Below, piece by piece: positions 1 through 8,484 of a stretch of 20,153 bases of DNA. Origin of the DNA: CALBPI01 sp039700805 (GTDB lineage Bacteria; Pseudomonadota; Gammaproteobacteria; Steroidobacterales; Woeseiaceae); the NCBI GenBank assembly GCA_039700805.1, contig JBCAZE010000039.1, positions 1-20,153 on the forward strand. Reading direction: 5' to 3'. Position 1 is the stretch's first letter. Each line of letters starts with the position of its first letter. Below the pieces are notes generated by a model, which did no database searches, was not told where the DNA came from, and saw only the letters and a list, made by a program, of their open reading frames with translations. The translations under genes were made by a program, and so were the position numbers.

Positions 1-1
1 C

Positions 2-1711
2 GTTTGGTTCGCTGCGCTGACGTTGATCGCTGGGCTGCTACCCGCAGCGATGGCCTGGGTCGGACAATTGATCGTCGATGCCGTGGTCGCCGCAATGAAT
101 GGCGAACAGGACAGTACGTTGGCGCTGCGCTACGTCGCACTCGAAGCTGGGCTGTTTATCGCGATCAATGCCGCGCAGCGCGGTATTGCGCTTTGCCAAT
201 CGTTGCTGCGCGCACAGCTTGGCCATCGCGTCAATGTGATGATCCTAGAGAAAGCGCTCACACTCTCTATCGAACAATTCGAGGATGCGAGCTTCTATGA
301 CAAGTTGACGCAAGCGCGTCGCGAAGCATCCAGCCGGCCACTCAGTCTTGTCAATCGCACATTTGCGTTGATCCAGAACGCCATTTCGATTGTTAGTTAC
401 GCGATACTCCTTATTCAGTTCTCGGTCTGGGCGGTCATCATCTTACTGCTCGCGGGTATCCCTTCTTTCCTCGCCGAAACGAAATTTTCAGGCGACGCGT
501 TTCGGCTGTTCCGATGGCGATCTCCGGACTCGCGTATGCAGATGTATCTCGAGACGGTGCTGGCTCGAGAAGACTATGTGAAGGAAGTGAAACTGTTCCA
601 ACTGGGACCGATGCTGCTCAAACGTTATCGTGCGATATTCGATCGTCTATTCGGCGAAGATCGCGCACTGACCATACGACGTGAGACCTGGGGATTTATC
701 CTCGGCACGGTGAGCACAGCCGCCTTCTATGCAAGCTACGGCTGGATCGCCTACAGCACGATCGCCGGTCAAATCTCTCTCGGTGAAATGACGATGTATC
801 TCTTGGTGTTCCGCCAAGGACAGTCCGCAGTCAGTGCCAGTCTCGCGTCAATCAGCGGTATGTATGAAGACAATCTGTACTTGTCTAATCTGTATGAATA
901 CCTCGACCAGCCGGCGCCCGTCAGTCAAGGACACATCACCGAGGGTGCAGCACCCGCGACCGGCCTGTCAGTACGAAACGTCAGTTTTCGCTACCCGGAT
1001 GCAAGAAAACGCGCGCTCACCGATGTGAGCCTTGAGATTAACCCCGGTCAGACGTTGGCGCTCGTTGGTGAGAATGGCGCAGGAAAAACAACGCTAATCA
1101 AGCTGCTGACAGGAATGTATGCGCCCAGCGATGGCGAAATTCTATTAGATGGAACGCCATTGGCAGACTGGGATCGTGACACACTGCTGCGACGATTCGG
1201 TGTCATTTTTCAGGACTTTGCACGTTACCAGTTCAGCGTTGGTGAAAATATCGGCAGCGGTGACGTACGCCAGTTCGACGACCGAACGCGCTGGCAAGCA
1301 GCGGCCGAGCAAGGTCTGGCCGCGCCATTCATCAATGAGATGCTCGATGGCTACGATACCCAGCTCGGGCGCTGGTTCAAAAACGGCCAAGAACTCTCCG
1401 TCGGGCAGTGGCAGAAAATGGCCCTATCCCGCGCCTTTATGCGCGACGACGCTGACATTCTGATTCTCGACGAACCCACGGCTTCGATGGACGCGGCCGC
1501 CGAAGCGGCTTTATTCGAGCATTTCAGGGAACATACCCGCGACAAGGTCACCATATTGATTTCGCACCGGTTCTCGACGGTGCGACGCGCAGATCACATT
1601 GCGGTCCTCGAACATGGCACCATTTTGGAGCAAGGTGACCACGATGCGCTGATGGCGGCGGACGGACGCTACGCGACATTGTTTCGGTTGCAAGCAAAGG
1701 GCTACCGTTGA
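2..1711 (+). CDS. ABC exporter, fused membrane and ATPase domains (5' end outside window)
   Basis: Half-transporter of the ABC exporter type: an N-terminal membrane domain (nt 2 to about 900) followed by a nucleotide-binding domain (about 960-1700). The reading frame is open to the first base of the window, and the first residues (VWFAALTLIAGLLPAAMAW) read as the middle of a first membrane helix, so the true start lies upstream and the TTG at 23 is not it. The ATPase is intact: Walker A GENGAGKTT at 1067-1093, signature LSVGQ at 1394-1408, Walker B/catalytic Glu ILDEP shortly after, then the switch His in LISHRF. The family works as a dimer in the inner membrane and exports lipids, peptides or drugs; the substrate cannot be told from this sequence. 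It ends 63 bp before the start of the thioredoxin-like lipoprotein and may or may not be cotranscribed with it. Confidence 0.93.
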   Translation, partial: VWFAALTLIAGLLPAAMAWVGQLIVDAVVAAMNGEQDSTLALRYVALEAGLFIAINAAQRGIALCQSLLRAQLGHRVNVMILEKALTLSIEQFEDASFYDKLTQARREASSRPLSLVNRTFALIQNAISIVSYAILLIQFSVWAVIILLLAGIPSFLAETKFSGDAFRLFRWRSPDSRMQMYLETVLAREDYVKEVKLFQLGPMLLKRYRAIFDRLFGEDRALTIRRETWGFILGTVSTAAFYASYGWIAYSTIAGQISLGEMTMYLLVFRQGQSAVSASLASISGMYEDNLYLSNLYEYLDQPAPVSQGHITEGAAPATGLSVRNVSFRYPDARKRALTDVSLEINPGQTLALVGENGAGKTTLIKLLTGMYAPSDGEILLDGTPLADWDRDTLLRRFGVIFQDFARYQFSVGENIGSGDVRQFDDRTRWQAAAEQGLAAPFINEMLDGYDTQLGRWFKNGQELSVGQWQKMALSRAFMRDDADILILDEPTASMDAAAEAALFEHFREHTRDKVTILISHRFSTVRRADHIAVLEHGTILEQGDHDALMAADGRYATLFRLQAKGYR

Positions 1712-1774
1712 TACCCCGACGCGCAGAGTTTGCTACTCTTAGCGATCCGCTCGAATCTAACCCGGAAGAATCTC

Positions 1775-3058
1775 ATGTTGCGTGCTTTACACCGCTCGAC
1801 TCTTATTGTGTTTGCTTTGATGCTCGGCGCTTGCAGCGGCGAACAGGCTAATGACGGTCCACAAGAGCCAACCCTCACCATCGGTCAGTGGCACGCAGAA
1901 ATCGAGCTGCCGGGCGGCAATGCGGATTTTGGACTTGAGCTCAGCAAAGATGATCAAGATTGGAAGGCAACCATCATCAACGGTAGCGAGCGAATCGCTG
2001 TACCGGAAGTGTCTTTCGATAGCAGCCGTCTGAGTCTTCGATTTCCAGCGTTCAACAATCGCATCGATGCCATTTTGGTCGATGGCACGTTGAAAGGTTC
2101 GCTGACGCTCGTCAAACGTTACGGCAAAACCCAGGTCATCCCCTTTCGTGCCGCCCCAGGCGCACGGACGCCAGGTTCAACCGACGCTCAGGCAATGGCG
2201 GATCTATCCGGGCGGTGGGCCGTCACGTTTACTGAAGACGACGGCAGCGAGTATCCCGCCATCGGAGAGTTCCAGCAGCGCGGCAACAAATTGTTGGGTA
2301 CGTTCCTGACAGAGACCGGCGACTATCGTTATCTCGGTGGCAGTATGCGAGGCGATACGATGCGACTGTCGACATTCGATGGTGCGCACGCATTCCTCTT
2401 CGAGGCAACACTCGCCGAGAATGGTGATCTGAATGGTCGGTTTTGGTCAGGCAATCAATCGCTGGAATCCTGGACTGCCCGACGCAATGCCGACGTCACG
2501 CTGGCGGACCCGGCGAGTCTTACCTTCTTAAAAGAAGGCTATGAGACTTTCGAGTTCACGTTTCCGGATCTCGAGGGTAATTCCGTTTCGCTCTCTGACC
2601 CGGCATTCGACGGAAAAGTCATTCTGGTCACGCTTGCCGGTTCTTGGTGCCCGAATTGCCATGACGAAGCCGCTCTAATGAGTGAATTGTATCCGCAGTA
2701 CAAAGACAAGGGCGTCGAGGTGATCGCGCTCATGTACGAGCACCTCGAAGACGAGAGCGCCGCCATTCAACAGGTGCGTCATTTCCGTGACAAGTTCGAT
2801 ATTCAATACACGACACTGCTCGCAGGTATCTCAGATAAAACCCGAGCGGCTGAGACACTGCCAGCATTGAGTCGCGTCCTCGCGTTCCCCACAACGATCT
2901 TTATTGATCGCGAAGGCAATGTTCGAGCGATTCACACCGGATTCTCTGGGCCCGGTACCGGCGAGCACTACATCAAGCAGCGCCAGTCGATCACCGACAT
3001 GCTGGATGAGCTGGTTGCAGAATCAGATGACGTAAACGCGAACGAGGAGGACGCCTAA
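1775..3058 (+). CDS. Lipoprotein with C-terminal TlpA/thioredoxin-like domain
   Basis: 427-residue predicted lipoprotein. The N-terminus has a basic stretch, a hydrophobic core and a lipobox LGAC with the lipidated Cys at residue 20. Because this signal begins at the ATG at 1775, preceded by GGAAGAA at good spacing, I prefer that start to an in-frame TTG at 1730. Residues about 30-260 are a beta-rich region of unknown role. Residues about 265-420 form a TlpA/redoxin-like domain with the redox motif WCPNC (Cys292, Cys295) and a later conserved-looking FPTTIFID segment containing the usual cis-Pro. Such proteins handle disulfide exchange in the periplasm; here the thioredoxin domain would sit on a membrane. 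The stop is 1 bp before the yajQ start, so the two genes are almost certainly cotranscribed. The partner substrate is unknown. Confidence 0.88.
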   Translation: MLRALHRSTLIVFALMLGACSGEQANDGPQEPTLTIGQWHAEIELPGGNADFGLELSKDDQDWKATIINGSERIAVPEVSFDSSRLSLRFPAFNNRIDAILVDGTLKGSLTLVKRYGKTQVIPFRAAPGARTPGSTDAQAMADLSGRWAVTFTEDDGSEYPAIGEFQQRGNKLLGTFLTETGDYRYLGGSMRGDTMRLSTFDGAHAFLFEATLAENGDLNGRFWSGNQSLESWTARRNADVTLADPASLTFLKEGYETFEFTFPDLEGNSVSLSDPAFDGKVILVTLAGSWCPNCHDEAALMSELYPQYKDKGVEVIALMYEHLEDESAAIQQVRHFRDKFDIQYTTLLAGISDKTRAAETLPALSRVLAFPTTIFIDREGNVRAIHTGFSGPGTGEHYIKQRQSITDMLDELVAESDDVNANEEDA

Positions 3059-3059
3059 T

Positions 3060-3542
3060 ATGCCTTCATTCGACGTCGTCTCCGAAGTAGACCTTCACGA
3101 AGCAAGCAACGCCTGTGATCAAGCCAATCGAGAGGTCACCACACGTTTCGATTTTAAGGGCACCGGTGCAACCTACACCCTCGTTGATAGCACGATCGAG
3201 ATGAAGGCGCAGGTCGAGTTCCAGCTGCAACAGATGCGCGATATCCTGCATCTGAAGCTCGCGAAACGCGGTATCGATATCGCGTGTCTCGAGGCGCGCG
3301 CTGTGCAGCTGTCAGGCAACGAGGCTCGCCAAAGTATTGTCATCCGACAAGGCCTCGATAGTGATCTTGCGCGCAAACTGGTCAAACTCATCAAGCAGCA
3401 GAAAATGAAAGTCCAGGCAGCGATCCAAGGCGAGCAGTTGCGCGTCACCGGCAAGAAGCGTGACGATCTGCAGAGCGTCATTGCGCTGCTTCGCGAAGCC
3501 GATGTCGAACTGCCACTTCAGTTCAATAATTTCCGCGACTGA
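3060..3542 (+). CDS. yajQ: YajQ-family nucleotide-binding protein
   Basis: 160-residue full-length member of the YajQ (DUF520) family, recognised from the N-terminus MPSFDVVSEVD, the segment NREVTTRFDFKGT and the C-terminal part with QAAIQGEQLRVTGKKRDDLQ and LPLQFNNFRD. The family forms a compact cytoplasmic protein with two alpha/beta subdomains; some members bind cyclic di-GMP and act as transcription co-regulators, while others bind nucleotides without a settled role. The start ATG follows a strong ribosome site (GAGGAGG at 3044-3050) embedded in the end of the preceding lipoprotein gene, one base after its stop. ppc follows after 20 bp. The family assignment is secure; which ligand this copy binds cannot be read from sequence. 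Confidence 0.95.
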   Translation: MPSFDVVSEVDLHEASNACDQANREVTTRFDFKGTGATYTLVDSTIEMKAQVEFQLQQMRDILHLKLAKRGIDIACLEARAVQLSGNEARQSIVIRQGLDSDLARKLVKLIKQQKMKVQAAIQGEQLRVTGKKRDDLQSVIALLREADVELPLQFNNFRD

Positions 3543-3562
3543 GCACCCAGGAACAGTCAGAT

Positions 3563-6292
3563 ATGCCCGCTTCAATCATCAGCAGAAAAGATCTCGTCTT
3601 CGCCGACAAAGACAAAGCACTACGCAAAGACGTGCGCACGCTTGGTGCCATGGTTGGCGATCTACTCCGCGAACAAGGCGGCGAACGCTTTTTTGAGCAG
3701 ATAGAAACCGCTCGCCGAAGTGCTATCGCCCGTCGCGAGGGAGAGCTGTCGACCGAAGCGTTGGCTGAAACGGTCAGCGGCTTGGACGCACCCGCGGCGC
3801 AAAATTTCATCCGCGCGTTTTCAACCTATTTCCAACTGGTCAACACCGCCGAGAAAGTCCACCGTATTCGCCGCCGTCGCGAGTACATGCGCGAACATGG
3901 GACACATCAACCGCACGGCATCTACGACATGCTGGCCCAATTCAAAGCGCAAGGCGCGACGCTTGAGGATGTTGTCGCTTCACTACATGACACACTGGTG
4001 GAACCTGTCTTCACAGCGCACCCAACGGAACCGACACGACGTACCATCCTGCGCAAGGAACAAAACATTGTTCGGCGATTGGTCAACTTGCTCGATCCAG
4101 GAATGCCACCGCAAGAAGTGAATGCCGCATTGGCAGTGATTCGCGCCGAAGTGACATCGGGCTGGCAGACGGTTGAACATCCGAGCGAGAGCATGACGGT
4201 TGCCGATGAGTTAGAGCACGTGTTGTTCTTCCTCACTGATGTACTGTACCGGGTCATCCCGCCTTTCTACGAAAATATCCTCGATGCATTGCAAGAGGTG
4301 TATGACGCCGACACAACAGACGTGATGTTGCCAACACTCATCCGTTTCGCATCATGGGTCGGCGGCGATATGGATGGCAATCCAAATGTCGGGGCCAAGA
4401 CTATTCGCACCACCTTGTCGCGGCAACGCAGCCTGATTCTCGATCTGTACTACCGCGAGTGTGCAACGGTCGCCGGGAAATTGAGTCAATGTCTCGGTCG
4501 TGTTGGTTTCGATCCGCGCATCGACGAAAAAATACAGTCCTATCGACAACATTTCAGCAAAGCATGGGGTGAGATCCCGGGACGACATCGTGACATGCCG
4601 TATCGGATGCTGTTGAAGCTGATACAAGCAAGACTACAAGCGACCTACGATGACGACGCATTCCCGTACGAATCACCGGAAGAATTTCGCGCCGATATTC
4701 AAGTAATCGCAGACAGTCTGCGGGCGAACCACGGCCAACATGCTGGCCTCTTCGCCGTAGAGCGCTTGCTGCGCCGCATCGACTGTTTTGGCTTTCACAT
4801 GGCGACCCTGGATATTCGTCAAGACTCGTTGGTGCATCGCGAAGTCATTGGTAAGTGCCTCAACGACCCGGACTGGATGCAACGACCTGCAGATGAACGA
4901 CTGCAAAGGCTATGCGAGGCGATAGAGAATCGCGAGCCACCCGGAGACACGTCTGACACGCAGGTTCGAAAAACACTGGCGGTTTTTCAGACCATCGCGT
5001 TCTGTCGACGCAAGTACGGCACACGCGCTATCGGGCCTTACATTATCAGCATGACGCAGGGTGCGGATGACGTCGTATCCATCATCCTGTTGTCTCAATG
5101 GGCGGAACTTGGCAATCGAAAAGGTGAAGTGCCTTTAGACATTGCCCCACTATTAGAAACGGTTACCGACCTCAAGAACGGCCCGGAGATCATGCAGGCC
5201 TTGTTGGTCAACCCATTGTATCGCCGACATCTGACGAACCGTGATAATCGTCAGACGATCATGGTCGGCTACTCCGACAGCAACAAAGATGGCGGCCTTG
5301 CTTCCGCACGCTGGGCGTTACACCAAGCGCAAGCGAGCTTAAGGGATACGCTCAAAGCGCATGATGTTGAGCTCACGTTGTTCCACGGGCGTGGCGGCAC
5401 GGTGAGTCGTGGTGGGACCAAAATGCATGACGCGGTGCTGGGTGCACCTGCCGGTACGGTGAACGGACGTATGCGTGTCACCGAGCAAGGCGAAATCATC
5501 AACGAAAAATTTGGGCTTCGTGGAATTGCATTGCGCACGCTTGAGCAAGCCGCTGCTTCCGTCACGGCCGCAAACGTGATCAAGCCGCCCAATCAGTCTC
5601 TTGCGGCTGAATGGGAACCCATGATGAACCTGTTCGCCGAAACTTCGCGCGAAACCTATCAGGCATTGACGCGTCACTCGGAAGGATTCTTCCAATACTT
5701 TAGATCAGCCACGCCGATCGACGTCATCGAAAAGATGCGGATCGGATCTCGTCCTGCTTCGCGTCGCGAACAAAAAGGCATCGACGATCTGCGCGCCATA
5801 CCATGGGTGTTTTCATGGACTCAGGCGAGATTCATCCTGCCAGGTTGGTATGGCTTTGGGTCAGGACTAGCTGCCGCTGTTGACCGATATGGCGAAGAAC
5901 AGTTTGGCGATATGTTCCGGGAATGGTATTTCGTTCGAGCGTTACTGCACGACGCGGAAATGGTGCTCGCGAAGTCCGATTTGGAGATCGCTGCCAGCTA
6001 CTCAGAGCTCGCTGGCGATCTGCATCACGAGTTCTTTCCGCGTATTAAGGCGGAGTTCGATTTATCCGTTGAGATGATTCTCAAATTGTCGGGTAACCAA
6101 TATCTACTCGATGGCGATAAGACCTTGCAACGAACGATATTGCTTCGTAATCCGTATATCGACCCTATGAGCCTCTTGCAGATTCAGTTGCTCTCTGAAT
6201 GGCGAGAAGGTGGTCGTCGCGATGGTCCGCTGTTGGATGCGTTGCTAGCCAGCGTGAATGGCATCGCGCAGGGACTGCAAAACACGGGTTAG
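3563..6292 (+). CDS. ppc: Phosphoenolpyruvate carboxylase
   Basis: 909-residue PEP carboxylase, which makes oxaloacetate from PEP and bicarbonate to refill the TCA cycle. The catalytic pieces are all present: FTAHPTEPTRR with the active-site His at residue 153, the lysine motif GYSDSNKDGG (Lys575), and the mobile glycine loop HGRGGTVSRGG (His608, Arg610, Arg616). The C-terminus ends QNTG, as in the family, with the Asn that takes part in aspartate/malate feedback inhibition; a matching Lys lies in MVLAKSDL. The length agrees with bacterial enzymes (about 880-930). The ATG at 3563 follows AGGAACA, 20 bp after yajQ, consistent with cotranscription. One small oddity is Ser rather than the Gly usual in enterobacterial enzymes just before Arg616. 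Confidence 0.97.
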   Translation: MPASIISRKDLVFADKDKALRKDVRTLGAMVGDLLREQGGERFFEQIETARRSAIARREGELSTEALAETVSGLDAPAAQNFIRAFSTYFQLVNTAEKVHRIRRRREYMREHGTHQPHGIYDMLAQFKAQGATLEDVVASLHDTLVEPVFTAHPTEPTRRTILRKEQNIVRRLVNLLDPGMPPQEVNAALAVIRAEVTSGWQTVEHPSESMTVADELEHVLFFLTDVLYRVIPPFYENILDALQEVYDADTTDVMLPTLIRFASWVGGDMDGNPNVGAKTIRTTLSRQRSLILDLYYRECATVAGKLSQCLGRVGFDPRIDEKIQSYRQHFSKAWGEIPGRHRDMPYRMLLKLIQARLQATYDDDAFPYESPEEFRADIQVIADSLRANHGQHAGLFAVERLLRRIDCFGFHMATLDIRQDSLVHREVIGKCLNDPDWMQRPADERLQRLCEAIENREPPGDTSDTQVRKTLAVFQTIAFCRRKYGTRAIGPYIISMTQGADDVVSIILLSQWAELGNRKGEVPLDIAPLLETVTDLKNGPEIMQALLVNPLYRRHLTNRDNRQTIMVGYSDSNKDGGLASARWALHQAQASLRDTLKAHDVELTLFHGRGGTVSRGGTKMHDAVLGAPAGTVNGRMRVTEQGEIINEKFGLRGIALRTLEQAAASVTAANVIKPPNQSLAAEWEPMMNLFAETSRETYQALTRHSEGFFQYFRSATPIDVIEKMRIGSRPASRREQKGIDDLRAIPWVFSWTQARFILPGWYGFGSGLAAAVDRYGEEQFGDMFREWYFVRALLHDAEMVLAKSDLEIAASYSELAGDLHHEFFPRIKAEFDLSVEMILKLSGNQYLLDGDKTLQRTILLRNPYIDPMSLLQIQLLSEWREGGRRDGPLLDALLASVNGIAQGLQNTG

Positions 6293-6364
6293 TGCTAGCA
6301 TCGGCGAACCAACGGCTGTCCAACGACGCTTCAGTGCGCCATAGATTGAAGGTGATGTAGACGC

Positions 6365-7627
6365 GTGACTCCTCGCCCCGCCGCCTCACTGCTGCGTGAA
6401 CGCAGGCTTGCTTTCGGGCTGTTGCTCGCCAGCGTCATGGGGCTTGGCATGGGCCAGACGGTCACGTTCGCGATCTTGCCACCACTTGGCAGACAGCTTG
6501 GGCTCAGCGAGTTTCAAGTGGGCAGCATTTTCTCAGTATCGGCATTAATGTGGGTGTTGCTCAGTCCGTTCTGGGGACGCTTGAGTGATCGCAAGGGCAG
6601 GAAGCCCATCATTCTGATCGGCATCGCGGGTTACATTGTCTCCACTACTGGCTTCATTTCTGCGATAGCTTTTGGTCTTACCGGCGGCGCCTCTTTGATC
6701 GTGGTTTACTTGCTGCTCGTTGCAACGCGAAGCATCTACGGTGCGATTGGACCCGGCGTACGTGTCGCCTCACAAGCGTACATCGTGGACCGTACCAGCC
6801 GCAGCGATCGTACTGTCGCGATCGCCGGTCTGAGTGCCGCTTTTGGGTTGGGGAATGTCATTGGGCCCGGTCTCGCTGCGTTCACAAACTCGAGCTTGCT
6901 ACTGCCACTTTGGACCATCGTGGCGATCATGATCGCGTTGGCGTTGGCCGTGGTTATTTGGCTGCCAGAAACCAGCGCACCAGGCATTTCTGCACAGCGC
7001 GGGCGTCTACCGATTTCCGATCAGCGCATTCGTCCGTTTCTGATTTACGGGCTCGTCGCAGGCATCGCGATCGCTACGCCGATGCAAACCAGCGCGTTTT
7101 TCTTCATCGACGTATTGGGCTTCGATATCGCGGAATCTGCACAATTCGTCGGTATAGGATTGACCGCCAGCGCGATGGCGGCCCTGTTCTCACAATTGGT
7201 TTTGGTGCAGCGATTTCGGCTTTCACCACCGACGATGATGATCGCCGGTGCGTCGTTTATTTTGGTCGCACAGCTCGCAATGTCGAACGCGACGACGTTC
7301 GGACCCTTTGTGTTTGCGTTGATGTTGAATGGCCTCGGTGCTGGTATGGCAATGCCCGGCTTCAATGCCGGCGCATCACTTGCGGTTGGTAGCGATGAGC
7401 AAGGTGCCGTCGCAGGGATCACTGGCGCGCTGACCGCCGCCGGATTCTCGTTGGTACCGTTCATCAACCTAAACCTCTATCAGGTGAATCCAACATGGCC
7501 GTTTTTGCTAGATGCCGCACTGATGTTTTTGCTGCTGATATTTTGCTTCGCGAACAAAGCGATCAGAACCGACAACCAGTCGCCAACGACGTTACCTGAC
7601 GACTTCGAGGAGCACTTCAATGAATAA
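6365..7627 (+). CDS. MFS transporter, probable drug/H+ antiporter
   Basis: 420-residue inner-membrane major facilitator protein with about 12 hydrophobic helices. Loop 2-3 carries the MFS motif GRLSDRKGRK (residues 71-80). Helix 5 carries a glycine/proline pattern AFGLGNVIGPGLAA (about 159-172), which resembles the antiporter motif C and points to efflux rather than uptake. The N-terminal half is rich in Gly/Ala helices, and a basic QRGRLPISDQRIRP stretch sits in the central loop. The start is GTG at 6365, supported by AAGGTGAT at 6349-6356; no in-frame ATG fits the first helix better. The gap to ppc is 72 bp, with no convincing terminator. The end overlaps the DUF547 gene by 8 bp. The substrate is unknown. 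Confidence 0.9.
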   Translation: MTPRPAASLLRERRLAFGLLLASVMGLGMGQTVTFAILPPLGRQLGLSEFQVGSIFSVSALMWVLLSPFWGRLSDRKGRKPIILIGIAGYIVSTTGFISAIAFGLTGGASLIVVYLLLVATRSIYGAIGPGVRVASQAYIVDRTSRSDRTVAIAGLSAAFGLGNVIGPGLAAFTNSSLLLPLWTIVAIMIALALAVVIWLPETSAPGISAQRGRLPISDQRIRPFLIYGLVAGIAIATPMQTSAFFFIDVLGFDIAESAQFVGIGLTASAMAALFSQLVLVQRFRLSPPTMMIAGASFILVAQLAMSNATTFGPFVFALMLNGLGAGMAMPGFNAGASLAVGSDEQGAVAGITGALTAAGFSLVPFINLNLYQVNPTWPFLLDAALMFLLLIFCFANKAIRTDNQSPTTLPDDFEEHFNE

Positions 7628-8453
7628 TCGCCAGTTTCTCGTTCCGTGGTTTCAACGTCTCTTACTAGCAGCTGCCGCCATTAGTGCCGCCGCGTGTGTT
7701 CAAGAGAACGGCTGGAATAGCGAGCATTGGCCAGCAGACGACAATAGTATAGTGACCATCGACCACAATCTGTGGCAACAAACGCTGAATGACTATTTGC
7801 TACCGGCATACAACGACGTCAACCGAGTCGATTATGCTGGCCTAAAACATGATGGCATGACGACGCTCAACAAGTATTTGGCCGAGATGTCCTCTGTCGA
7901 TTTGGCAAGTGTCCGCCGAGACGAACAAATGGCGTTCTGGATCAACGTCTACAATGCGATGACATTTAAAGTCATCGCCGAAGCATGGCCGGTGGAGAGC
8001 ATACTCACACTCGACAATGGGAAAGGCCCTTGGGACCGCCCCGTGTTTGAAAACAACCAACGGGTGTTATCACTCAATGATATCGAGCACCGATTGCTGC
8101 GCGGACTTTGGAACGAACCTCGCATTCACTTTGCCGTCAATTGTGCGAGCATCGGATGCCCGGACGTTCAGCCGATTGCGTTTACCGGCCAAAATCTTGA
8201 GAGCCTGTTAACGCTGGCTGCTCAGAATTTTTTAAGACACCCACGCGCAGTTCGTCGAGAAGGCACAACCTTGCATTTGTCGAGTCTGTTCGATTGGTAT
8301 GCCGATGACTTTGGCAACAACAAAACAGCTGTGCGCGATTCACTGGCCAACATGGGGGATACGGCGACTGCGACCCGACTAACAATGCCAGCAGACGAGA
8401 TTGCCTATGCCTACGACTGGGGCATCAATGGCCCCGAGTCGGAGCCACACTAG
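7620..8453 (+). CDS. DUF547-domain exported protein
   Basis: 277-residue protein matching the DUF547 family. Recognisable parts are the segment DEQMAFWINVYNAMTFKVI (about 101-119), the LNDIEH segment (about 152-157) and the block IHFAVNCASIGCP holding His170, Cys175 and Cys180, followed by the SSLFDWYADDFG segment. The function of the family is not established. The first 26 residues look like an export signal (LLLAAAAISAAAC) and Cys26 may be lipidated, though AAAC is a weak lipobox. The ATG sits inside the end of the antiporter gene (8-bp overlap) with GAGGAG at 7607-7612, so translation is likely coupled. The next gene is convergent and ends 32 bp away; no clear terminator hairpin is visible between them. 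Confidence 0.9.
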   Translation: MNNRQFLVPWFQRLLLAAAAISAAACVQENGWNSEHWPADDNSIVTIDHNLWQQTLNDYLLPAYNDVNRVDYAGLKHDGMTTLNKYLAEMSSVDLASVRRDEQMAFWINVYNAMTFKVIAEAWPVESILTLDNGKGPWDRPVFENNQRVLSLNDIEHRLLRGLWNEPRIHFAVNCASIGCPDVQPIAFTGQNLESLLTLAAQNFLRHPRAVRREGTTLHLSSLFDWYADDFGNNKTAVRDSLANMGDTATATRLTMPADEIAYAYDWGINGPESEPH

Positions 8454-8484
8454 CCGACACCATGTGAACGCGAGATCACCTGTC

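Noticed and set aside
1394..1408. ABC signature reads LSVGQ rather than LSGGQ
   Set aside because: Val at this position occurs in working ABC proteins (for example the second ATPase domain of MRP-type transporters), and the Walker motifs and catalytic Glu are intact.
1730..1774. TTG start that would lengthen the lipoprotein by 15 residues
   Set aside because: It would bury the lipoprotein signal; the ATG at 1775 has a ribosome site and a proper lipobox.
5381..5416. Gly to Ser change in the PEP carboxylase glycine loop (GGTVSRGG)
   Set aside because: The key Arg and Gly residues remain and the rest of the protein is full length, so inactivation is not suggested.
8454..8484. Possible bidirectional terminator between the convergent genes
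   Set aside because: Only 4-bp arms (GAGA/TCTC or GTGA/TCAC) are visible and there is no T tract.
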